From contig NC_134028.1 of assembly GCF_964204645.1 (NCBI RefSeq), positions 11,325,001 to 11,389,000 of the forward strand: DNA of 64,000 nucleotides. Reading direction: 5' to 3'. The DNA comes from Tubulanus polymorphus. Taxonomy: Eukaryota > Nemertea > Palaeonemertea > Tubulaniformes > Tubulanidae. The position numbers and the translations under genes were made by a program. Of this stretch, positions 48,301-60,300 are shown one piece after another. The notes below the pieces were generated by a model, which worked only from the letters and a program-made list of their open reading frames with translations, ran no database searches and was not told the DNA's origin. Position 1 is the first letter of the stretch. Every line of letters starts with the position of its first letter.

Positions 48301-51300
48301 ACTCCGTTTTCATCCCTGCAAATGTGAACACAATTTAAGTTTATTCTTAGTTTGATGTATTACAACGAACGCTTTTTGGAATTTGCCTACATATTTTTAT
48401 CTAAGCATTGTGTCCTTTCTCATTTTTTTAATATCAATTGATTGGCAATGATTTTTCTATTCAACTCTCAGAAGTACACCACAGAATTCTAAGCAGTTTA
48501 GAGCCGTCTTTTGGATTGTTTCGGTAAAAATCACAAAATGAAGGGATTCGGTAGTAGCATAAGGGGGCTTTCATTTCAGTTGTAGGAGTTGCCCATTTTC
48601 TATGCATACTGTATTCATTTTGCCATTTGTCCGCAGTGTTTTCTGTGCCCCAGTGCCTAAACTGTTGAACGGATTTCCCTATCTTTCTACAATTGTAATG
48701 TACAAGATGTGGTAACTGATAATTGATTAGATTTTGGGTCCTGTTGGTACAAGTTCAAGCCATTTTGCCATTTTCATTACTGGTTGGGGGTTTTTGGCTG
48801 TGTATAGAAAAATCGTTGACAATCAATCTGAAATCAGAGAATGCTGGTAAAAAACCATAGAAAAAGTATTGTTTGGAAATACACAATTTAGTTCTGTCAA
48901 TTGAAATTTTCTCATATTATACTCAAAGCAACTTACTGACCTATATCATGTACAGTTATTCATTTCCTGCATTTCTTTTACAGAAATTTATCGAACACAG
49001 ATATATCGTCTCTAGTGAATTCAATTGAAGAAAGAAAGAGCTATCTATCTGGTGATAAATTCAAGACAATGTATCCTTATTCAGCTCGAATCTAGCAAGT
49101 GTATGCCTTCACTCATGTATGCCTTCACTTGTAGCCATTATCAACGCTTAGCGCTATTTGTCAGACTTAACTTGTCTCCAGAAAGGAGTATTTTATTGAA
49201 AAAATTTACATCAAATCCAATTCGATTTTATTCTGCAATTAAATCAATAAAATAAAGGGTAAAGGTTGAAGAATGGTTTAAAAGAAAGATGTACAAAAAT
49301 ATGAGATTTAAGGTACCCCAGTGTCCATTGAGGTAGTCCAATCTATTACCTCACGTTTTTTCCAGAGGCATTGAATAGCGGAATAACTTAGAATTTCCAT
49401 ATTATATTGATACCTAGGCACATTTTGTAACTCCAAAAATTGCAAAATTATAGCTCGGCAAATCCAAGATTGTGGTTTCAAGGTCATTGATTTTTGTGGT
49501 CGGCATTGAGCCGACCACAATGTTTTAGTGGTTCGACGTGCAAGCACTTCATTTTCCCACTTTTCTCTGTTATTTGACATAAGATAGCTTTGTAACTTTC
49601 TCGGTCAGTCTGAAATTTGTTGCGTTTTCCTGAGTTTGTTAAAAGAAAGAATGAATTTATTTCTGAAAGGAGAAATTGAAGGAATTCTGTAAAATCATAA
49701 TTATCTTCCTGTCTGATGTCATATCGGGATATCCCTTGACTTTTGCGCATCGATATGGCTGTGGTGATCGGCCTTTCTAAAAAAAGAATTCTTACTCTTT
49801 GAGGTGTGCCGCTTCTGGTTGTATTGTATATCGAAGGCCTAAAAAAACATTTTGCGATGTAATTTAAATTAACAACGTATATTTGGTTATGATATGAGCC
49901 CTGGGCAAGGACATCAAACCAGCACTTCTCATGCGCGTAATCAGCTAGATTTGTGTTCCAAAAACCAATTCATCATGTATCACATGACTAGTAAAGTTTT
50001 CTGATCCTCACTTCAAAAGTTAAGAACTAAATTAAATTAATTGTTGTCATCCGATCAACTCTTACTAAAATTCAGAGAAAGATGAGAAAGATTGATTAGC
50101 ATCTTGTACTGTGGTACCGTAGTTTGCAATATTTACGCGGAGCTGTGATGATAGTGCCCTCGTTTTAGTAACAGGTGTAGCTCTTCAAAATCAACAAAGC
50201 TGTTAATATTTCGATAAAGGGTAATCTGTTGATAGAAAAAGATTTTTACGAAAATATTTGAACTAAAATTAATGATGCATATGCCCAGGGTCATCTTGAC
50301 GGAAAAACGTTTGTATATGCAGATTAATTTTAAAGAATAGTAATTTGCATTAAAAAGCATTGTGTAGTATATACTTGAAATCGAACCCGTGAATTGATGC
50401 GGCTCATTCACTACGATCCTGCCTCTCTGCGGGTATCATCTATTTGACCCTACTTCATAATTGCACTGGATATCGATGAGACGATTACCCAACAGAGTAG
50501 CTACGGATTGGCGCGGCAGCTTTGAGAGTATGCAGACTGTGACCTTCTTATCGGTGTATAAGTTGCGTTCCCACGTGGCAGTGGCCTGGTGTTCGTAACT
50601 GTCACTGAGCTTCTTCGATCAAAAATGTTTCTAACCCGACCACATAGAAAGATTGTTTCTAGTTTGTATGTGCTAACCAGGGGCATATATACAACGTGAG
50701 AAATGTATTGGTACCTAGGCATATTTTGTTACCTCTATCAATTGCAAAATTGTAGTTCATGACATGATCTATGAATGTGGTGAGTTTTCAAGGTGTGGTG
50801 AGTCTCAATGAATGTGGTTTCATTTCTCAATATGTTTAGTGGTGTTTAATGTTAAGATTTTCTGATTGTTAAGGTAACCACTTCTCAAGCGGGCATGGTC
50901 TCCCTTGAACCCTAGTTCATGAGCAGGAGCCAGTGGATGGAATCTTTAGAAATTTTTGACATGATGTTCGTGTGACGATTTCGATGCTAGTGACGAATTA
51001 CGTAGCTTCCTTTTATATTAGACGCGTATATTTTTCACATCAAACACTAGAACTAAAATAAATAACACGACATAGAATAATATATAAAAAAAATAAATCT
51101 AATAATAAATTAATCATATATACACTTGGCTCACAAGCCTCCTATCCAACACAGTATCTGCACACAGCCTACTGCTTCACACAGAGATCCACCCCAAAGT
51201 TCTCCCATATCAGATCCAACCCAGTACTTAAAGAACCAAACCCGACCAAGCCTAATAAGTACATACTAAAAACTCGACAACCATGACACACAATATAAAC

Positions 51301-54300
51301 CACAGACTATAGACCACAACACCATTTACTGAAGAATGCCTACAAAATAAAAGCATTACCGCTCATACATAAATAAGTCAATTAGTAAATAAGTAAATCA
51401 ATAATGAAAACACTGAAACCGTCACAGTTGGATCATGAAAAGGAGAACCCTATTTTATTTTAGACTAGCTGTAGGCTGAGCGTATTACCATACAAATGGA
51501 GCAAATTCAAATGACATGGTTTCCAGATGAATGGCCTTTTGACTATGCAACTGAGTAAATATTTATTCAAATCAATCATTAAAGCATTATTCATTTTCCA
51601 ATTCCTAAGGAGCTAAATTTTGAAAAAAGGTCTCGTTAAAATTTACATGAGGTTATTATCTGAACGCAATAATATCAGTTTTAAAAAGCCAAACGGAAAG
51701 CAAGGTCTCCTCTATGATTGGCTTTGCCGCAGAATTCAGTTGTTTGTGTGAACCTGCGATATTGTGTACTGTTTTACTTCCAGCTTTTATTCTAAGATTT
51801 ATAATTGTATTTCAAGATTGAATGTCTATGAAATCTTAAGTTGATTTGGTTTTTTGGGGGGAACATTGTTATTTACACTACAGAGAATATCATTGACTAT
51901 TGCGCAAGGTTTAGGAAATATAGCGTTTTCTCAAATCGGATGCACGACCTTGATATGCTAATTTGCCATCTGCTCAAATAGCATATACAATCAAACTTTT
52001 TTCTGCAAAAAGAAAATTCAAATCCAATTTAATTTTACTTTATTGAACAAATGAAAGATCAAATCCAATTTGGCAAATATCCTTGTGAGCTGGTAACAGG
52101 CTTAACCAGAGCATAGCTTGTTCTGATTTTTCCGTAACCTTTCCAAAAAATCAAGTGATAATACAGCTTTCTGTTTCAAGAAAATAATCATGGATTTTTT
52201 TTCTCTCAGAAATTGATTTGTAATGGACATGCTAAATCAATTTTTATGGCTAATTACATTTTTATGCCCCCTGGCTCAACTTTGGTTGAGGGGGTACTTG
52301 GTACACAACAAAGGCATCACTTTGAGCAGTACCCTATTCAAAATTGAGTTGATTCGATTCAAATTATGGCCACCATATGGTGACATGAAAAAATGACATA
52401 GAGGCCGGAATTTACCAATATTTTTCAAACTTAGTACACAACTAGGGCTACAGAGCTACAGAGGGGCCGATATGAAAAACGTTAATGGCCATTAGGCTGC
52501 AATGGTTGACTGGTTTTTCAAACTTAGTACGCAGAACCCTTTTCAAAATCAGGTTCCTTCAATTCAAATTGTGGCCACCAGGGGGTCGGCATAAAAAACT
52601 AGAGGCAATTTTTTTTAGCCCACTTGGGACATTCGCTGACATGTTCTATGATTATGATTATGGTGAGTTTGAAGATTATTGGTTTTTGTATATGGTCACA
52701 AGGGGGAGTTGAATATTGAAATCGTTAGATTGTTGAGCATTTGAAACCACTTCCCATGTTGGCACGGTGTCCCTGGACCCCTAGTTTGACTTGGAACACG
52801 ACTAAGGTATCGCTTTAGACAGAACCTTATGAAAATTGGGTTGATGCAGTTCACACTAGTAGGCCGACATGATAAACGATTTAACCACTCCTAAGGCTGC
52901 AATTGTCAACCAATTTTCTCAAAACTTAGGGCAGAACCCTTTTAAAGATTAAGTTGATGTGGTTCAAATTATGGCCACCATATCTGTTCAGATAATTGCT
53001 CGCAGATTTAAGTAAGTGGGAAAACCCGCTAGGGATCATTCATTTATTAGGTACGCATGAAATTTAAATTTTTTTCCCCTCCCCCTCTGTACGCAAGATC
53101 GGCCATTTTTTCATTACAGTACGCTATTGCACTTACCCCTCCCCCTCCCCTAATGCGTTTGTAATAAATGAATGACCACCTACCATGTATATTCATGATG
53201 AATCGTCATGCAGTTGTGTGTTATGGAGATCGTATCAATAGACAAATTTTCATGAAAACTTCTGGATTCAATCAAGGGGAACATCTTAGGCCTTTTGATT
53301 ACTCGGAGCACGGATTCTCTGAAATTCTGCCAAAAACTTCATGGCGAAGATAGGTATGCGTTTCCATTCATAATTTGAATAAAGACATTTCTTGGCCAGA
53401 CATAGTCTGAGCCTATTACTATACAAATGGAGCGAATTTAAAAGACATGGTTTCCAGAGTAAAGGCTCTTTGACTGTGCAACTGAGCATATATTCATACA
53501 AATCATTCATTAGAGCATTATCCATTCTCCAACCCCTATGAAGCGGAATTTGAAAGAGGGCCTCGTTGAAATTTATATGAGCTTTTTCGCGAAAGATATC
53601 TTGTTTTAAAAAGCCAATCAGAATGCGAAGACTACTCTATGATTGGCTTAGCCGCAAAGATCAGCAGATGTTCGCGTGAACCCACGGTATCGTCTACCGT
53701 TTTACTTCGGGATTTCATTTTAAGATCTAAAATTGTATTTCAATATCGATTTTCTGTGAAATCTTTAGTTAATTTGGTTTTTGGGAGGAATATTTGTATT
53801 TGCACTACAGATAATGTCATTAACATTTGTGCAGAAAGTCTGGGAAAAATGGCTTTTCTCAAATCGGATGGATGACCTTGATATGCTAATTAGCCATGTG
53901 CTCAAACTGCAAATTCAATCAAATTTTATTCTGCAAAAAATATCAAATTCAATTCATTTTTACTTTGTTGAACAAGGTAAAACAGCAAATCAAATTCAAT
54001 TTTGTTTTATTGAGCAAATTTCAGAAAATTCAATTCTATTCTGCCTTCAAATCAATAAGACCAAGGGAAAAGATTTATCTGAAGTATTTGTTCCTGCCAG
54101 CTCCAGTCACTGTCCTGTGCTACTGGCTGGCCATAGAGCCCCTTGGGGCTCTAGTTTTCATGATATTTTCCGTCCTAATTTTCGATCTAATTGTCTGTAA
54201 AAGGTCAGTCTTCTCCCATCAAGTTTAAAAGTTAAGTTTAAAAGTTCAAGGTTGCCATGATGAAATGAAATAATAATTTATGTTAGGCTACACTTGTATA

Positions 54301-57300
54301 CCAATTAGTATTTAGAATGTTGAAAAAATAGTTTCTTATAGTTTGGAAATGGTTCAAAATTAACTTGATATTAAAAATGAAATGAGAAAGAAAAGCATGC
54401 GCGTTTATAATTGTACAGCATTTCATATAGCCGCGCTGCTGTGGCAGTGTGCCAATAATCAATACGCAGCAGTCTAACACTAGACTACAGGCGCGCGGCA
54501 TTCAATGTATACACAATACATTCAACATGTGGATTCAATCGATGAGCACTAATCTGGTGATTTACTATCAGAAACAACCGATCCCAATGATTAATTGCAA
54601 ACAGTGGTAAAGACTCAACTACTATGAGAATGACCATAGCAATGTCTTCAAAGGTGACATCTGTAAACACATGAGGAAGTGACTCGACTTTTTGAAAATT
54701 TGACCTGGACTTATACACCGAGTCGACTTGTACACCGGAAAATACGGTTCTCATGTAAATTTAGGAAAGTCCATATTTAGAATTTCGTTTCTTGTTACAC
54801 TTTGTACACGTTGTTTAATATCATTCTTATAGAAATAATTGTTGCCTCGATATTTCTGATGCATTTACCATAAATTATGTGGCCGTGAATTTCCTGGCCG
54901 GGGTATTCCAGGCTTTGCCTCGTTCTAGTTGCCCGATTTTCTCCATCCTTGCTTCCCAGGTTTGATAGTGCCTCATGCCAACACAAACCCTGGCCGCAGA
55001 CCCTTGGTCTATTTCACCCCCGATTTCTTGTGTAGACAGGTTGCCACTCAGCGGCCACCATTTTATATATCTAGTCAGTCAGATGTGTTAGAGCGAATCT
55101 GCCAGTGAAAACAACACATCTGATTGGCTAGATATATAGACTGGTGCAAAATTGTTGCTCTGATCCTGACTTTCGTATGGCTCCAAGTGTTTTCAATAAG
55201 GACCTGCCTGTTTCCTTTCCAACCTGGGAATCGTTTCTAGGACCGTGTCGGTTATTGCATTTCTTGATGATTTGAACGGCAGTTGCAAGCACTTCATTGT
55301 TTATTTTCTTCTATTCTTCAACAAGAGGTTTTGCCCCAGTCTCCTCTGGACCTAAACTGTGAGTGCTACACCAACTTTGAAATACCCTTAAGGGACCGTT
55401 CATTAAGTATGTACGCAAGCCCTAGGTAGGACCTCAACGGCAAAAGCGTATGATCTGCGTACAAAGCTAGGTAGCTTTTCACACAAAGCGTACGCAATTA
55501 AACAATCAAAGTGCTCTAATTTCTATTGTTTAATATTGTAGTAGCCTGGCTATTCATCTGTAGTTATTAGTTCAGCCATGGAATGAGTCTGGAACATTAT
55601 AATGAATTCATTGCCCTTTTTAAAAGGCTGTATCCTAGTAAATCCCTTCAAGAGGCCCATACGATGTGCGTACTCAAGGTAGGACCTTGAAATAAGGTCT
55701 TATTTTTTGCATATGTACTTAATGAACGGTCCCAAATTGCGTTGCAGGATTCACAAAAAAGACCCAAAAGCTTCAAGGAATGGGGGGGACACGAATTATG
55801 AGACCCTCCTTTTTTCAAAGGGACTTGACTTGTCACTTGTCAATTTCAGTCTGTGTATTAAAGGCAGGAGTATATACCCTATGACAATTATACAGTTTGT
55901 TTCCTCCACAATGGGAGTTATATATTTTCCGTTGATATGTATGATTTTTAACTACTATTTATTGCAACTTGTTTTTTTGTTCTATGGACGTTGTGAGTTT
56001 CAAATTCAATGCTGGTTTTGTATATATTCACCAGGGGCATTGAATAATGTAAAAATATGGTATTTCTGTATACATGTACATTGGTGCTAAGTCATATTTC
56101 ATGAAGACAATTTTGATCAAAATAAGTTCAACTGTGTATGTTATCCCATAGCAAGATTTTGAACGTACACATTTCACCAGAGATTTTAACCCAAATCCAT
56201 GGATATTCATCATTGTACTAAGCATGTGCATCCATGTTTGGGATAACTTGGGTATGCATGGGCTTGCGTAGTAAAATTGATGAAAATCTATAGATTTGGG
56301 TCAAAAAGTTAAGGAGAGTTTTCTCTTAAATTGTGTGATTTTGGAACAAGGTTCCTGTTAGCCTGCAAGCCATTTCATCCATTGATGTACACAGAAACCG
56401 GGGAATCAGAAATTTTGAAAGTGTCTGATTGTCGAGCATTCCATACCACTTTCCTAGGGGGATGATGTCCCTGGACTATAAGTTTGATTTCCTTCACATC
56501 ATGGATAGAAATACCCTTTTGACGATGCCATTCAGTGATGTATTCCTTGTCGAATCACTTCGGAAAATGTCATTCACTGAGGTTTTGGTAAGTTATGGTC
56601 GTTGCATTTTACCAATAGCTCTTTGTATCTTTATTTTGGCCATTTTAACGAGTATTAGCCCTTTAAGGGCTGTGTATGCCTTATTTTTTCTTCATGAACT
56701 TTATGCAATTCGATAAATATTAAAAAGGAGTTTCAATTGATTGCAATGAATCCAAAAGCTATTGGTTTCAAGTTTGACCAGCCGTATATTATGTAGCTGT
56801 AAAATTTGATTTTCTAGTTGCTGCTTAGATATCTGCATCATCTGTTGAAATTCGGCGTCGAATCGTACTTGGATTTTATTGAAACAAAGTCGCTTACTAT
56901 TCTACAGGTATGGGAACTTGGTTGATAAGTAGAGAAAATTGTTTTCCAATAATGATCAAATTTCCAGCCTGCTTGATCAGTTTCATTAAAGGGCACATGC
57001 CCAATAAATTGTACTTTTCGTTATTAATGCCAAATGCTATTTTTCTTTATAAATAATCTGATATCTGACTGATGGAAAAAGGATACTATTTAGCCCTAAA
57101 TTTGTAATTTATTTATTTTCTTTGTTTACAAAGTTCACCTACAGCCTGCAGTCTGTGCTATTCTTGGTATCTCTGTGATAAACACAAGCATGTGTGTGCT
57201 CTCAGTATGCAGTAGCCTATATGAAATTGATTAAATCAACATCATTTGTTCGCAGCTATATAGTATCTTTATAGTACACCCACTAATATATATAATATAA

Positions 57301-60300
57301 TATAATATGTTCATATATATAATATAATAATATAATATGTTCATTACCGTATTTTCTGGCTAATAAGCCGATTTTCTAGCCCCAGATTTTTACCCTAAAA
57401 TATCATGATCGGCTTATTGGACGGATACGATCTGACCTAAATAATTTCTTCCCAAACTATGTCAATCTAATGCTCCTGAAGATCATAAATGGTATTGCTG
57501 GACCCTGGTCCATTGACCCATGATGTGAACAAAGAACGGGCAGCAGTCTATTTCGTCATTAGTCAAGGCTGGAAAATGGGGCTAACATGCTCCAAGAATC
57601 CATTGACATTTCAAAATTTGATGCATGAAAATCACCTCAAAATGAGCTATTTAGTATCATGATAAATGTGGATTTTCGGCATAGTAGACATTCCATAGCA
57701 AAATCCCATTCGTACTTCCCATTTGAAAGACGTGAAATTGTTGTTTGAGTATGGAAAAAGCCAAATAAACTTATCCAGATTAACATGGTTAGTGTGTATG
57801 GTGTATTCGTAGTAGAGCCAGTTGACTTCAACCGCATAGCAAATAGTCAATGTGCATTCTGTAATTTGCACACCTGTTATTTAATTTTGAAACCCATATA
57901 TATATATATATATATTCAAGTTCAGTGTGAAAGAATAACATTTTGTCATGGATTAGTTTACTTATTAATAAGATCGTAAAAAGCATTTTGATAGATTAAG
58001 TGCTACTTGATCTTTAATATCATATTATTTCTCTTAGGGTTTACAGGTATAGGTTAATCATGAATAATGTCCAGATCAGTATTAAGTAGGTTATGTAGGT
58101 ATGACTAGTGCTAGATTTAAAGAATACTATTGAAATCATTTCTTTTCTCTTTCGATTATAGATTGTTGATTGGTTGTGTTTATTACTGGATGCTCACTTT
58201 GCTCAGTTAATTCTTTCTACTGATGCGAGATCAATTTTGGTAGAACTTCATCAAATCACGGAGTCGCAGGTATCCTTTCCAGCATTGTGTCCAACTCTTA
58301 AGCTAATTTACTCTTAAGCTAGTTTCCCCGGCTAGTTTAACCTTTACCTGGCCTGAATAAACTAGTGTGACCCTGAACCCCTAGTTTACTCTTCTTCAGT
58401 ACTATTACAGTCTACCTCAGATGTAACATCATTGGATTTACCGTAGATTCACTCCCCTGTGAAGCCGAATTTTGAAAAAGGGCCTCGTTAACATTTACAT
58501 GAGCTTTTTTGCGAAAATCTGAATGCAAAAATATCTGTTTTAAAAAGCCAATCAGAAAGCAAAGACTCCTCTGTGATTGGCTTAGCGGCAGAGATCAGCA
58601 GGTGTTCACATGAACCCACGGTATGTCTACCGTTTTACTTACAGGTTTTATTTTAACCCTTTAACTGGCAAGTATTTTTCGGCCTATGAGAGATTTTGGA
58701 CCTTGCAAGGGGAAAATTTAATAACTCAGTAGATATGAGGGATAACCCCATACTGTATGTATTTTATGAAAGCTCTTTTCACAAGCTTTCAAATGATACC
58801 ATGTTTGCGAACTTTGGGTGTTACCTTCAGGGTCTGACTCCAAGGTCACAGATCCCAAGGTCATCCAGATTTTTGGGCCACCCATAATAAAAAACTGTCA
58901 TGAGATTCATCCTAATATGAATTATCATCAGAATCTTTCATTACTATGTCCAAAAGATCAGCCAAACTCACTAGAGAACGTCTTTCGTGCATTGGCCATT
59001 ACTACTAACGATATTCTCAATTTTCGAAATCTGACCCACGTGACACGTGGTTTCCATACCCCCTTCTACATGCCAAATGTATGAAATATCACTTTCCTGC
59101 CTTGTTAGACATTGTAGGCCGTCTGGTGTCGCCATCTGCTGATAGGAAAATGAGTTAGAATGCTTCACTGAAATCAATACTTGACTATTCTATTCACTAT
59201 AGCTGGTCTATTCAAATCGGTCGCTAGCGACCGATTGCCAGTTAAAGGGTTAAGATCTAAAATTGTATTTCAAGATCGATTTCTGTGAAATCTTCAGACG
59301 ATTTGGTTTTTGGGAGGAATATTTTTATTTGCACTACAGAAAATATCATTGACATTTATGTAATGTTCGGGAAAATAGCTTATTCTAAAATCGGATGGAT
59401 GACCTTGATATGCTAATTAGCCATGTGCTCAAACTGCTAATTCAATAAAATTTTATTCTGCAAAAAATATCAAATCCAATTCAATTTTATTTACTTGCAC
59501 AAATTAAACATAAAATCCAATTCAATTTTGTTTTATCGAGCATATATCGGAAAATTCTATTCTATTCCGCATTCAAATCAATAAGACTGGGAAAAGATTT
59601 ATCTGAGGTATTGGTTGCTGCCAGCTCCAGTCGTTGTCTGTGCTACTCATGAAAACACGATTGTATTGTGTAAATTATAGGTATTGTCTCTGAGCTGGGA
59701 GTGTATTTTGACAAATATACCCCACAGAATGCATCATTTGCCATTTTATGAACAGCTGACTGGCTGGCCATAGGGCCCCTTTGGACTTTGTTTCCTTCCA
59801 TTAGGCCTTAAAAAAAACTCGAATGTACCGTATTTTTTATAACGTAGATCACTTATATCTCATGGATTATTTGGTCCCAATTAGTCGAATCAATGTAATT
59901 ATCCTCGGTGAGAAGAATTATCGATAGTTTCCATGACAACACTTACATAAAGGCATATCATAGCCCTACACAATATGCTAACAGTAGTCTGTAGTGCCTG
60001 TTTCAAAGTGGCACAAAAAACTTTTATCTAACTTCTATTTCTAGTTTACTTTAGTCTATTTTAGTGTTTTATTTCTTCATAAGATATTTACCCAAAACAG
60101 TCAACCAAAAAAGAAATTACGAGGGCGGAAAAAATTATTCATTAATATGAGATCCTTTAGATATAGCCATGGACTTTAGATCCATGATAAGCAGATCGCA
60201 TTCGCAAACATCGACATGAAACTTGAATGGAATTTCAAGCCACTTAATTCTTCTCTGATTGTTCAACACATTGAAGTCTTTTTATGCACGCAGGCATGCA

